The translations under genes were made by a program, and so were the position numbers. The notes under the pieces were generated by a model. The model did no database searches, had not been told where the DNA came from, and saw only the letters and a program-made list of their open reading frames with translations. 64,000 nt of DNA from Archangium sp. (GTDB taxonomy: Bacteria; Myxococcota; Myxococcia; Myxococcales; Myxococcaceae). The stretch is from NCBI GenBank assembly GCA_030695565.1, contig JAUYRZ010000126.1:1-64000 (forward strand). Reading direction: 5' to 3'. Positions 11,901 through 20,696 of the stretch are shown here, piece after piece. The stretch's first letter is position 1. Each line of letters starts with the position of its first letter.

Positions 11901-13687
11901 ACGTGCCTCCGAGCGTGATGACCGCGGCGTCCGCGACGCCCAGCCCGGTGACTGCCACCACCACGCAGCTCTCGGTGCTCGGTGCGGATGACTCGGGTGA
12001 GCCCTCGCTCCTGTATTCGTGGAACGTGGTGGGCGGCTACCCGGTGTCCTTCTCCGCCAACGCGACGAACGCGGCGAAGACCAGCACCGTCACCTTCACG
12101 GGCGCCGGCACGTATACCTTCGAGTGCCTGATCCAGGATCCCGGTGGATTGACCGCGCGCAGCTCGGTGGTGGTGCAGGTGCAACAGACCTCGACCGGCC
12201 TCGACATCACGCCTGCGAACGCGACGGTGATGACCGGGGCGATGCAGAACTTCCAGGCCACGCAGCGCGATCAATTCAATCGCCCGATGTTCGTGGGCAC
12301 GCCCGCGTGGAGCGTCTCTGGCGGCGGCACCATCCCCCCCTCCGGCAACGTGGCGCCCTTCACCGCGGGTGCGACGCCGGGTGGACCCTTCGTGGTCACC
12401 GCCACCGTCGGTGCACGCACGGCGACCGCGCTGGTCACCGTCACGGGTGCCGGAACGCCGACCCTGCTGGGTGCGGCCACGGCCACGCCCAACCCGGTCG
12501 CGGGCACCACCACCCAACTCGCCGTTCGCGCCACCGACGACACGGGAGAACCGTCGCTCGTCTACCGCTGGTCGACGTCACTGGCGCCTTCACCGGTGAC
12601 CTTCGCCACCAACGACGACAACGCGTCGAAGAACGTGCTGGCCACCTTCAGCGAAGCGGGTGACTACGAGTTCCTGGTCACGGTGGTCGATCCCGCGGGG
12701 AACACGGTGACCAGCCGGGTCTCCGTCACGGTGCAGGCCACGCCGACGGTGCTCGACGTGCAGCCCAGCGTGGTCGATCTGCAGGCCGGCCAGCCGCAGT
12801 CGTTCTCGGCGAGCGTGAACGATCAATTCGGTGCGCCGCTCGTGCCGCAGCCCACCTTCACCTGGAGCATCGCCGCAGGCGGCGCGGTGGATGGTGCAGG
12901 CCAGTTCGTGGCGGGAACCACCCCGGGTGGTCCGCATCTGCTCACCGTCTCTTCGGGGGCGCTCTCGGCTTCGGCGCAGATCACCATCAACGCGACGCCC
13001 GACACGCAGGCGCCCGCGGTGGCCCTCACTCAACCGCTCGGAGGCACCCGGCTCATCGGCGCCACCGCCCTGGCGGCTACGGCGAGTGACGACGTCGGCG
13101 TGGTGCAGGTGGAGTTCTTCGCTGATGGCACCACCTCGCTGGGCTCGGTCGCCGCGCCCCCGTGGGAAACGTCTTTCAACGCCTCGACGCTCGCTGATGG
13201 CGCGCACGTGCTGACGGCGCGCGCGGTCGACGCGGCAGGCAACGCCACCACGAGTGCTGCAGTCTCCGTGATGGTGGGCGAGCTGCCGAGCGACACCACG
13301 CCGCCGCTCGTGCAGGTGCTCACGCCTTCTGCAGACGCGCTCGCCGGGCTTTCCGTCGCGGTCACGATCGAAGCCTCTGATGACGTGGCGGTCACCCAGG
13401 TGCAGCTCGAGCTCGATGGTGCGGTGGTGGCCACGCTCGCCGCTGCGCCGTGGGGCCAGAACCTCGAGGTGGCTGTCGGCCCGCACACGGTGGTGGCGGT
13501 CGCCTTCGATGCCGCGGGCAACTCGACCCGGAGCACGGCGGTGAGCTTCATCGCGGGGGAAGCGCCCGTCACGCCAGTCGAACTCGAGAAGGTGCTGGGC
13601 GGCTGTGGCTGCACCGCGGTCGACCCGGGGCCCTTCAACCTCGCGCTCTTGCTGCTGGGTCTGGCCCTGCGCTCGCGGCGGCGCTGA
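8984..13687 (+). CDS. Giant secreted zinc metallopeptidase with PKD, CarboxypepD-like and Ig-like repeats
   Basis: A 1567-residue secreted protein. The N-terminus is a lipoprotein-type signal (MRHLPLLALVLASC), then a propeptide, then a metzincin-like catalytic domain with HELGHNYGVFH (zinc ligands H374, H378 and H384, base E375) and a Met-turn-like YDVMGG. A PKD domain follows (about 558-645), then four carboxypeptidase-regulatory-like repeats (about 646-972) sharing SDGTRxxxT and VPxGxYTLT, two tandem Ig-like pairs, and two Ig-like domains with ASDDVxVxQV. The tail GGCGCTAVDP, a hydrophobic helix and RSRRR resemble MYXO-CTERM. Likely a surface-attached or released protease for extracellular protein. 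ATG 8984 is chosen because it starts the signal peptide. A sigma-54 element lies upstream. Confidence 0.88.
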   Translation: MRHLPLLALVLASCTSSPADPAASSSTARLTSTDTFEQWKQRYLASDQVNRAALEAAGVSLAEGRRAAFRELLLTDPERALELAVTPVERTALPASVTRHVEAWRDGVGTLHVVGGTEGPLERFVTFSGLDEVLRAGVFGQRALSVTRENVRLHGVALDGAIAVTDRRLRRIFPGEARPDLPVELPRACPISRKKPEPDLLFHGGDTLYGFCVPAHAEQYDGTLALGEEQTAADEGLPPASAWTEGAKTVLYVRVDFSDRVGEPVSLATAQSAIDTTTNQFYQSNSYGKTSLSTTVTPTLRLPLTQAEYKTGDQYLRLRNDALGAARDAGIEPNMYSFDVIAFASTFSGWAGRGYVGSKGTWLNGNFSLRVTAHELGHNYGVFHANYWNSTGTTVIGPGTSTEYGNPYDVMGGGGGQGNHFNAWFKKRFDWVLPGEIANVTTSGTYRIQELEKPITAGLHTAKVTRDASKDYWVEYRPAINTPHTRDGVSINWGYAGNTASNLLDLTPGDGSRNNSTLIIGRTFSDSLAGIHFTPVARAGTMPEAIDVVINLGTFPGNRAPTLSLAASTQTATVGQMVTFTATASDPDGDTLAYAWEFDDDTWGANAAVVSRAFTAARAHNVRLTVSDMKGGTATRSILVTVGAPATFTLSGVVLAGATPVSGVRISDGTRATMTADDGTYVLTNVPAGSFTINAAKTGFTFTRSFAAPLTVSGSQSALDFTATVVAGYTLRGKVTFGAVNVAGVTVSDGTRAATTNASGDYVLSGVPTGRYTLTATKPGWEFRPVGFTNPLEVFGGDVSALNYSASGQSLYGTIPNAGVTTAPVVTDGVRTVTATAGGSNWNYFISAVPNGNWNLVATSPGVTLTPGSFTNPVLVQGQSRGNLNFQVTTGATFQVQGTARTGGSPLPNVVISDGTRSATTDSLGNYTLVGVPAGSYTLTPTLSGYAFVPATLAITVSTANLTGRDFSTTVVNVPPSVMTAASATPSPVTATTTQLSVLGADDSGEPSLLYSWNVVGGYPVSFSANATNAAKTSTVTFTGAGTYTFECLIQDPGGLTARSSVVVQVQQTSTGLDITPANATVMTGAMQNFQATQRDQFNRPMFVGTPAWSVSGGGTIPPSGNVAPFTAGATPGGPFVVTATVGARTATALVTVTGAGTPTLLGAATATPNPVAGTTTQLAVRATDDTGEPSLVYRWSTSLAPSPVTFATNDDNASKNVLATFSEAGDYEFLVTVVDPAGNTVTSRVSVTVQATPTVLDVQPSVVDLQAGQPQSFSASVNDQFGAPLVPQPTFTWSIAAGGAVDGAGQFVAGTTPGGPHLLTVSSGALSASAQITINATPDTQAPAVALTQPLGGTRLIGATALAATASDDVGVVQVEFFADGTTSLGSVAAPPWETSFNASTLADGAHVLTARAVDAAGNATTSAAVSVMVGELPSDTTPPLVQVLTPSADALAGLSVAVTIEASDDVAVTQVQLELDGAVVATLAAAPWGQNLEVAVGPHTVVAVAFDAAGNSTRSTAVSFIAGEAPVTPVELEKVLGGCGCTAVDPGPFNLALLLLGLALRSRRR

Positions 13688-13714
13688 GTCACACAACCGT
13701 CACACAGATGTAAC
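13686..13714 (+). promoter_or_regulatory. Pho-box-like triple direct repeat upstream of the phosphate genes
   Basis: Three 7-bp units GAGTCAC, CCGTCAC and ATGTAAC start at 13686, 13697 and 13708, with 4-bp A-rich spacers (acaa, acag). The 11-bp period and GTCAC core resemble the PhoB site (CTGTCAT-N4-CTGTCAT). It ends 33 bp before the DUF47 ATG and overlaps the protease stop. Confidence 0.5.
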
Positions 13715-13747
13715 CGGGTGGATCTCGCAGGTTTGCTCAATGGGCCC

Positions 13748-14386
13748 ATGGCCTCACTTCAGGGACTCGTCCGCTTCCTCCTGCCTCGTGAACAGCACTG
13801 GTACGACATGTTGGAGGAGCTGGGCCGCCTCGGGCTGGAAGCCAGCAAGGCGCTGCACACCTTCAAGGATCAGCCGGCCTCCAAGGTGCGCGAGGCGGTG
13901 CAGGCCATCGAACACCGGGCCGACGACGTGGTGCGCAAGATGGAAGACGCGCTCGCGCGCACCTTCGTCACCCCGCTCGATCGTGAAGACCTGCACCGGC
14001 TGACCAGCGAGCTCGACGACATCATCGACTTCTGCAACCTCTCGGCGCGCTGCTTCAACCTGTACCACCTCGAGCGTCCCACGCCGGCGATGGTGCAGCT
14101 GATGGAGAAGCTCGAGGCCTGCACCGCCATCATCGCGGAGACGGTGCCGCTCCTGCGCACGCACGAGTACCACAACCTCCTGGAGGGCGGCCGCAAGGTG
14201 CGCTCACTCGAGAAGGAAGCCGACTCGATCTACCGGCAGGCGATCTCCCAGCTGTTCTCGGATTCACACCCCGACTTCCGCGAGCTGCTCAAGCAGAAGG
14301 AAGCGCTCGACGACCTCGAGGCCGCGGTCGACTACTGCGACAACGTGGCCGACCTGCTCGCCAACCTGGCCGTGAAGCATGGTTAG
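13748..14386 (+). CDS. DUF47 / PhoU-like protein paired with the PiT transporter
   Basis: A 212-residue, entirely helical cytoplasmic protein of the DUF47 (PhoU-related) family. The N-terminus MASLQGLVRFLLPREQ is typical of these proteins, and conserved acidic stretches such as TSELDDIIDFCN and EADSIYR probably bind metal and help control the neighbouring transporter. GTG 13718 is possible but would begin only 3 bp after the Pho-box-like repeats, so ATG 13748 is preferred. The stop overlaps the pit start by 8 bp, implying coupled synthesis. Confidence 0.88.
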   Translation: MASLQGLVRFLLPREQHWYDMLEELGRLGLEASKALHTFKDQPASKVREAVQAIEHRADDVVRKMEDALARTFVTPLDREDLHRLTSELDDIIDFCNLSARCFNLYHLERPTPAMVQLMEKLEACTAIIAETVPLLRTHEYHNLLEGGRKVRSLEKEADSIYRQAISQLFSDSHPDFRELLKQKEALDDLEAAVDYCDNVADLLANLAVKHG

Positions 14387-15587
14387 CCTTCTCATCGCGG
14401 TGGTCTTGATGGCCATCGTCTTCGACTACATCAACGGCTTTCACGACGCGGCCAACGCGATCGCGACCGTGGTGTCGACGGGCGTGCTGCCGATTCGCAC
14501 GGCGGTGTTCCTCGCGGGCATCTTGAACTTCCTGGGCGCGATCACCGGCACGGCGGTCGCCAAGACCATCGCCACGGGCTTCGCTGATCCCAGCACCGTC
14601 ACGCAGGCGGTGGTGCTGGCCGCGCTCATCGGCGCCTCGACGTGGAACATCATCACCTGGTGGTTCGGCATTCCTTCGAGCAGCTCGCACGCGCTGGTCG
14701 GCGGGCTGGCGGGCGCGGTGGTGGCGCACTCGGGGTTGAGCGCATTCAAGTGGGGCGCGCTGGTACAGAAGGTGTTGGTACCGCTGGTCGCCTCGCCCAC
14801 CATCGGCTTCGTGGTGGCGTTCTTCACCATGGTCGGCCTGATGTGGATCGCGCGCGGGCATTGGAAGCGCCCGGTGTTGATGGGGTTGTGGGCGGTGGCG
14901 TTCGTGGTGCTGATCTGGGCGCTGTGGAACGGCCCGGCCATCGGACTGGCGCTCTCGAGGTCGACGCTCGAGACGCGCATCGTGCTGGGCCTGGGGGTCG
15001 CGTTCTTGATCGCGGTGCCGGTGCTGTACGGCGCGCGCCCGAGCATCGTGCAGGCGCACTCACGGCGGCTGCAGCTGCTCTCGGCGGCGATGATGGCGTT
15101 CGGTCACGGCAGCAACGATGCCCAGAAGTCGATGGGCATCATCACGTTGGCGCTGGTGGCCTTCATGACCAACGGCCACGCGCAGCCTGAGTGGATGCCC
15201 GCGTGGGTGATGCCGGCTGACGCAGATCACGTTCCGACGTGGGTGATCTTCTCCTGCGCCTTGGCGATCGCGCTGGGCACCGCTGCCGGTGGAACGCGCA
15301 TCATCAAGACGATGGGCACGAAGATCATCCGCATCACGCCGATTCAGGGTTTCGCGGCCGAGACCGCTGGCGCGCTGACGATTCTGGGTGCGAGCCACCT
15401 GGGCATTCCGGTGTCGACCACGCACGTGATCAACGCGTCGATCATGGGTGTCGGGGCATCACGGCGAGTCTCTGCTGTTCGCTGGGGCGTGGCCGGCAAC
15501 ATCTTGATCGCCTGGGTGGTGACCCTGCCGTTCTCCGCAGGGCTCGCCTTCGTGACGATGAAGATCCTCGCCTTTTTCGGAGCCTGA
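14379..15587 (+). CDS. pit: Inorganic phosphate transporter, PiT family
   Basis: A 402-residue inner-membrane protein with about ten membrane helices. It has both halves of the PiT signature: FHDAANAIATVVSTG near residue 20 and GHGSNDAQKSMG near residue 241. PiT proteins import metal-phosphate complexes coupled to protons (or sodium). The gene overlaps DUF47, a standard pairing, and a Pho-box-like site upstream suggests phosphate control. A hairpin repeat follows its stop. Confidence 0.93.
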   Translation: MVSLLIAVVLMAIVFDYINGFHDAANAIATVVSTGVLPIRTAVFLAGILNFLGAITGTAVAKTIATGFADPSTVTQAVVLAALIGASTWNIITWWFGIPSSSSHALVGGLAGAVVAHSGLSAFKWGALVQKVLVPLVASPTIGFVVAFFTMVGLMWIARGHWKRPVLMGLWAVAFVVLIWALWNGPAIGLALSRSTLETRIVLGLGVAFLIAVPVLYGARPSIVQAHSRRLQLLSAAMMAFGHGSNDAQKSMGIITLALVAFMTNGHAQPEWMPAWVMPADADHVPTWVIFSCALAIALGTAAGGTRIIKTMGTKIIRITPIQGFAAETAGALTILGASHLGIPVSTTHVINASIMGVGASRRVSAVRWGVAGNILIAWVVTLPFSAGLAFVTMKILAFFGA

Positions 15588-15615
15588 GTAGGCAAGAGGA
15601 CTCAACCCAAAGCCT

Positions 15616-15639
15616 CCCTCTCTCCTGTGGGGGAGAGGG
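15616..15639. repeat. CCCTCTCC-type hairpin repeat, copy 2
   Basis: CCCTCTCTCC and GGGGAGAGGG arms form a hairpin between the convergent pit and xdhB genes, ending directly at the xdhB stop (15640). It may serve as a two-way transcription barrier. Confidence 0.65.
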
Positions 15640-17997
15640 CTAACCCTTCTGCTTCTCGACCGCGAAGAGCAGCGCTTCAGGCGTGCACGGCATCGGCAGA
15701 TCCACCTCGCGGCCCTTCGGCCCGAACGCCGTCACCGCATCACGCAGCGCAGCGACCACCGCCAACGCCAGCATCAACGGAGGCTCGCCCACCGCCTTGC
15801 TCCCGTGAATCACGTCGGCCTGCGGAGCGTTCTGCAGCAGCGCCACGTTGAACTCGAGCGGCGCATCACCGAACGCAGGAATCTTGTAGGTGTCGGGGCT
15901 GTGCGTGCGCAGGAAGCCCTTCTCGTCGAAGCGCACCTCTTCGCACGTGAGCCAACCCACGCCCTGAATGAACCCGCCCTCGACCTGGCCGCGATCGATC
16001 GTCGGAACCAGCGAGTTGCCCACGTCGTGAAGAATGTCGACACGGCGCAGCCGGTGCTCACCAGTCAGCCCGCTCAGCTCGACCTCACAGACCGCCGCGC
16101 CGTACGCGAAGTAGTGGAACGGCTTCCCCTTCCCCGTCGTGCGGTCGTAGGTGATGTCGGGCGTCTTGTAGAACCCGGTCGCCGACATGGAGACCTGCGA
16201 GAGGTACGCCTCGCCGGTCACCTTTGCGAACGGCAGCGCCAGCTCGGGCCGTGACGCGAGAAACACGCGGCCACCGGCGAAGAGAATGTCCTTCGCGCTC
16301 TCAGAAGGAACGCCGAGCAACCGCGCCGCCACGGGACGAAGCCGCTCGCGAAGAATCTCGCACGCCTGCTTCACCGCCTGGCCATTCAAGTCAGAACCAC
16401 TCGAGGCCGCCGTCGCCGAGGTGTTGGGCACCTTGTCGGTCGCGGTGTTCATCACGCGCACGCTCGAAGGCGACACGCCGAGTTCATGCGCGCAGATCGC
16501 GAGCATCTTGGTGTGCAGCCCCTGGCCCATCTCCGTGCCGCCGTGGTTCAGTTGCAGGCTGCCATCGCCGTAGATCATCACCAAGGCGCCGGCCTGATTG
16601 AGGAACGAGGTGGTGAAGCTGATGCCGAACTTCACCGGGGTGAGCGCGAGGCCACGCTTCACGTGCGTCTGTGAAGCATTGAACGCAGCGATCTCCGACT
16701 TCCGTTTCTCGTAGTCAGACGACGCCAGCAGCTCCTGGAAGATGCGCGGCAGCCGGCTGTCTTTCACCTCTTGCCAGAACGGCGTGAGGTTCCGCGGCGC
16801 CGCGCCGTACAGATTCTTCCGGCGCACCTCGACCGGATCGAGCCCGGTGCGCTCACAGAAGCGGCTGATCAGATCCTCGATCACCGCCATGCCCTGCGGC
16901 CCACCGAACCCACGGAACGCGGTGTTCGAAGGCAGGTTGGTCTTCGCCACCCGGCCCGTGAGGCGAACGTGCGGAAGGAAGTACCCGTTGTCCGAATGGA
17001 ACAACGCGCGGTCGAGAATGGCGCGGCTCAAATCTGAGCTGAAGCCGCCGTCGCTGAAGAACTGCGCGTCGAGCGCGACGAGCATGCCGTCCTTCGAGAA
17101 GCCCACGTCGAACTTCGTGAGGAACGGGTGACGCTTGCCCGTCCACATCATGTCCTGGTCGCGATTGAGCCAGACCTTCACGGGGCGGCCGGTCGCCAAC
17201 GCAGCGAGCGAAGCCATGGCGGCGTAGTTCGCGGCCTGCGTTTCTTTGCCGCCGAAACCACCACCCATGCGCGGCACTTCGACGACCAGCTGATGCCGCT
17301 GCCAACCCAGCGCGTGCGCGACGATCGTCTGCACCTCGCTCGGGTGCTGCGTGGAGCAATACAACTTCAGCGCGCTCCCCTCTTCAGGCACCGCGAGCGT
17401 GACCTGGGTCTCCAGATAGAAGTGGTCCTGCCCACCGGTGCGCACCTCGCCCTGGAAACGAACGTCAGCCGTGGCCAGCGCCGAGCTCGCATCACCGCGC
17501 TGCATCAGGTGCAGCTCAGACAGCCAGCTCTGTTTCGCGATGGCGTCTTCGATCGTCACGATCGCGGGAAGCACCTCGAGATCGACCTTCACCGCCGCCA
17601 CGCCCGCGCGGCAAGCCTCGTAGGTCTCGCCCACCACCAGCGCGATCGCCTGCCCGACGAAGTGCACCTCTTCACTGGCGAGCAGCTCTTCGTCGTGAAT
17701 GACGGGACCGACGTTGTTCTCGCCGAGCACATCTTTCGAGGTGAGCACCGCCAGCACGCCCGGCACCTGGCGGGCCTTCGACGTATCGATGCCCCGAATG
17801 CGGCCACGCGCGTGAGTGGACCCCACCACCTGGGCGACCAACATCCCCGCTGGCGCAGGAAAATCGTCGACGTACTTCGCCTCACCACTCGTGTGACGCA
17901 GCCCGCTCTCGTGAAGCAGCGGCTGGTGCAGCGGCGTGAGCGGGGACTCCGAATCGGAGGTGACGGGCTTCTTCGAATGTTTCTGCAGGTCAGCCAC
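15640..17997 (-). CDS. xdhB: Xanthine dehydrogenase, molybdopterin-binding subunit
   Basis: The 785-residue large subunit of a bacterial XDH that oxidises hypoxanthine and xanthine to urate. An aldehyde oxidase/XDH a/b hammerhead region (about 30-140) precedes the molybdopterin-binding domain, with RMGGGFGGKETQ, the FRGFGGPQGM arginine that positions the purine, and the C-terminal VGEPPL holding the catalytic glutamate. The 8-bp overlap with the small-subunit gene upstream indicates co-translation. No xdhC (cofactor insertion/sulfuration) gene is nearby. Confidence 0.93.
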   Translation of the reverse strand: MADLQKHSKKPVTSDSESPLTPLHQPLLHESGLRHTSGEAKYVDDFPAPAGMLVAQVVGSTHARGRIRGIDTSKARQVPGVLAVLTSKDVLGENNVGPVIHDEELLASEEVHFVGQAIALVVGETYEACRAGVAAVKVDLEVLPAIVTIEDAIAKQSWLSELHLMQRGDASSALATADVRFQGEVRTGGQDHFYLETQVTLAVPEEGSALKLYCSTQHPSEVQTIVAHALGWQRHQLVVEVPRMGGGFGGKETQAANYAAMASLAALATGRPVKVWLNRDQDMMWTGKRHPFLTKFDVGFSKDGMLVALDAQFFSDGGFSSDLSRAILDRALFHSDNGYFLPHVRLTGRVAKTNLPSNTAFRGFGGPQGMAVIEDLISRFCERTGLDPVEVRRKNLYGAAPRNLTPFWQEVKDSRLPRIFQELLASSDYEKRKSEIAAFNASQTHVKRGLALTPVKFGISFTTSFLNQAGALVMIYGDGSLQLNHGGTEMGQGLHTKMLAICAHELGVSPSSVRVMNTATDKVPNTSATAASSGSDLNGQAVKQACEILRERLRPVAARLLGVPSESAKDILFAGGRVFLASRPELALPFAKVTGEAYLSQVSMSATGFYKTPDITYDRTTGKGKPFHYFAYGAAVCEVELSGLTGEHRLRRVDILHDVGNSLVPTIDRGQVEGGFIQGVGWLTCEEVRFDEKGFLRTHSPDTYKIPAFGDAPLEFNVALLQNAPQADVIHGSKAVGEPPLMLALAVVAALRDAVTAFGPKGREVDLPMPCTPEALLFAVEKQKG

Positions 17998-19465
17998 GGG
18001 CCACCTCCTCTGCGGTCTGCACGGTCGCCGCGTGACGGCCCACCAGCGCAGGTTGTTTCACGGCGCGCGTCTCATCGAAGAAGCCGCGCAGCAGGTTGGC
18101 CGCGACCAGCGTTCGATACGGAGCGCTGCCCCGGTGATCCGACATCGGCGTGAAGTCCGTCGCGATCGCCTTCGCAGCCGCGGCGACACTCGCTTCATTC
18201 CAGGGCTGCCCGACCAGGGCCGCTTCGGCATTCGCCGCACGTTTCGGAGTCGCCGCCATGCCGCCGTACGCGAGCCGCGCCGCGGTCACCCGGCCACTCG
18301 CATCGGTGTCCACGTAGAACGCCGCTGACACCGTGCTGATGTCGAGCTCACGCCGCTTGGACACCTTGTACGAAATCGCCCGAGCCGACGAAGCCACCCG
18401 CGGCACTTCGATGGCCGCCAGGAGCTCCTTCGCAGCCAACGCCGTCTTTCGATACGCCGGGAAGAACTGGTCGAGCGGCACGCGCCGTTCACCACCCCGC
18501 CCGCGGATGATCGCCGTCGCGCCCAGACTCAGCAGCGCCGGAGCGAGATCTCCAATCGGCGACGCGGTGCAGAGATTCCCACCGAGCGTGCCGCGGTGCT
18601 TGATCTGCCGTGCGCCGAAGTACCGCACCATGCGGTGCAGCGACGGCAGCCGCTCCTTGCAGAAGTCTTCCAGCTCCGAGACGGTGGCGCCGCTGCCCAG
18701 CCGGAAGCCCCCGTCGACTTCGGTGAGCGTCTTGAGTTCCTTCAGCGCCTCCAGCGAGATCAACTTCGGCAGCACGGCGAACTTCTTGGTGACCTCCAGC
18801 GACAGGTCGGTGCCGCCCACCACGAAGCGTGCGTCAGGGTGCGCATCGAGCTCGCTCCACAACGCCTCGAACGTGGCTGGCGTGGCGAAACGCTGGCCCG
18901 CGCCTTCGTACGAAAGGGCCATCGATTCGGGGGCTGAGCGCGGCAGCGACTCCGAGAAACGATCCTTCGGGCACGAGCCGGCCACCACCTCCGCCGCCTC
19001 GCGAATCGGCCGATACCCGGTGCAGCGGCACAGATTTCCGCAGAGCTGATCGTCGAGCTTCCACGGCGCGTCGAGGTCGGTGCGATAGGTCGCCTCGAAC
19101 ATCGCCATCACGATGCCGGGCGTGCAGTAGCCACACTGGCTGCCGAGCGCCCTGGCCATCGCGACCTGTGCGGGGTGATAGCCATCGTCGCCCTTCGCCT
19201 TGAGCGCCTCGACGGTGACGAGGTGTTTGCCCTGCACCATCGGAAGCAGCAGCAGGCACGAGTTCACCGCGCGCCAGGTGGGCTTGCCGTCGGCACCGAG
19301 CTCGGCCACCGCGACGGTGCACGCGCCGCAGTCACCTTCAGCGCACCCTTCTTTGGTGCCGGTCATGCCCCGTCGATCTCGCAGGTAGCGCAACAGGGTC
19401 GTGGTCGGGCTCAGACCACGCTCTTCAATCCACTCGCCGTTCAGGTTGAAACGCAGGTGATTCAT
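17990..19465 (-). CDS. xdhA: Xanthine dehydrogenase, small subunit (2Fe-2S and FAD)
   Basis: The 491-residue electron-transfer subunit. It carries two [2Fe-2S] domains (GCAEGDCGACTV near residue 45; CGYCTPG and CGNLCRCTGYRPI near 110-150), then an FAD domain (about 190-370, with VVGGTDLSLEV and GNLCTASPIGD) and a C-terminal CO-dehydrogenase-flavoprotein-type domain. It passes electrons from the molybdenum centre in XdhB to NAD+. ATG 19465 (MNHLRFNLNG) matches the family; an upstream in-frame start would add six residues. First gene of the xdhAB operon. Confidence 0.92.
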   Translation of the reverse strand: MNHLRFNLNGEWIEERGLSPTTTLLRYLRDRRGMTGTKEGCAEGDCGACTVAVAELGADGKPTWRAVNSCLLLLPMVQGKHLVTVEALKAKGDDGYHPAQVAMARALGSQCGYCTPGIVMAMFEATYRTDLDAPWKLDDQLCGNLCRCTGYRPIREAAEVVAGSCPKDRFSESLPRSAPESMALSYEGAGQRFATPATFEALWSELDAHPDARFVVGGTDLSLEVTKKFAVLPKLISLEALKELKTLTEVDGGFRLGSGATVSELEDFCKERLPSLHRMVRYFGARQIKHRGTLGGNLCTASPIGDLAPALLSLGATAIIRGRGGERRVPLDQFFPAYRKTALAAKELLAAIEVPRVASSARAISYKVSKRRELDISTVSAAFYVDTDASGRVTAARLAYGGMAATPKRAANAEAALVGQPWNEASVAAAAKAIATDFTPMSDHRGSAPYRTLVAANLLRGFFDETRAVKQPALVGRHAATVQTAEEVARG

Positions 19466-19544
19466 CGGGGGCGTTTCTACCACTCCGCCCCTCCCGCGCC
19501 CCGCCCGGAAAATGCCTTTCGCACCGCGTCAGCCAGGGCGGCAT

Positions 19545-20696
19545 ATGTTCAGGCGAATGCAGAGGCTGGTTCACGCGCTCGACGCCGTCAAGGCGACGCG
19601 GTCGAGGAAGGCGAAGGTCGCCCACCTGTCGGCCCTGCTGCGCCTGCTCACCAAGGAGGAGCTGCCCATTGCGGCGAGGCTCATTCTGGGCCGGGTGTTG
19701 CCCGTGGGAGACACCCGCACGCTGGGGGTGGGCTGGGCCCTGCTGAGCGCCGCTGCCGCGGACGCGTCGGGACAACCCCTGGGGGTGCTCGCCCTCAAGA
19801 GCCGCGAGCTGGGCGACTTCGGAGACGCGCTCGAGGTGCTGATGCCTGCGAGGAATCGCCACCTGCCGTTGCTCGAGGTGCCGAAGTTTCTCGACCGCGT
19901 CGCCAGCACGGGCGATCGAGTGGAAAAGCAGACGGTGCTGGCCGAGCTGATCAGCCGCTCCGCGCCGTGGGAGGCGCGTTACCTCGTCAAAGCGATCCTG
20001 GGGGAGCTGCGCATCGGCGTGCAGCTGGGGATCTTCGAAGAGGCGCTGGCCGATGCGTTCGGCGCGACGTTGGATGAACTCCGAAAAGCTTCGGCGCTCA
20101 CCCCTGATCCCGGCGCGCTGGCCGTGCTCGCCCACGAGAAGCGCCTCGGCCACGCCGGCGTGATTCCCGGCAACGTGGTGGCCTTCATGCTCGCCACCCC
20201 GGCCGAGGCGGTGAAGGAGCCCATCGAGCTCGCGATGACCATCCTCGAAGACAAGCTCGACGGCGTCCGCACGCAGGCCCATGTCTGGGACGGCCAGGTG
20301 CGCCTCTTCGCGCGCGGGCAAGACGACGTCACCGCGCAGTTCCCGGAGATCGCCGCGAGCTTGAAGCAGCTGCCCCGCGCGGTGGTGCTCGACGGAGAAG
20401 TGATCGCCGTGCGCCCCGATGGGCTCGCGCGGCCCTTTCAAGCGCTGCAAGCCCGGCTCAATCGCGCCAATCCCGGAGCGAAGGCGATCGCCGCCACACC
20501 CGTGGCCTTCGTCGCGTACGACATCTTGTTCGATGGAGAGTCGGTGCTCGACCTCCCGTGGACAGCGCGACGGAAGCGCCTCGAAGCGTTGCCGCTCACG
20601 CACAATCCCGTGCTGGCCCTGAAACCCGACCTCGCGCTCGACCCACAGCTCGACGACGCCTTCACCGCCGCGCGGGCGCGAGGCAACGAAGGCTGA
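19545..20696 (+). pseudogene. ATP-dependent DNA ligase, N-terminal part, ended by a frameshift
   Basis: 383 residues: an N-terminal ligase domain (about 1-210) and most of the adenylation domain. Motif I is EDKLDGVR (adenylated Lys at about residue 237), with LDGEVIAV and AYDILFDG downstream. The frame ends in TGA (20694-20696) right after GNEG, the first half of motif IV (EGLMIK). Adding one C (GGC-CTG-ATG) would restore GNEGLMIKR and join it to the next frame, for a normal length of about 550. So this is either a real one-base deletion, an assembly error, or a split gene using the TGATG junction. An SD-like AGGG supports ATG 19545; 19557 is an alternative. Confidence 0.8.

Noticed and set aside
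8927-12517. A 1196-codon open frame on the minus strand opposite the metallopeptidase
   Set aside because: Arg/His/Gly/Ala-rich translation with no domain, mirrored on a strongly coding plus strand; typical GC-rich antisense shadow.
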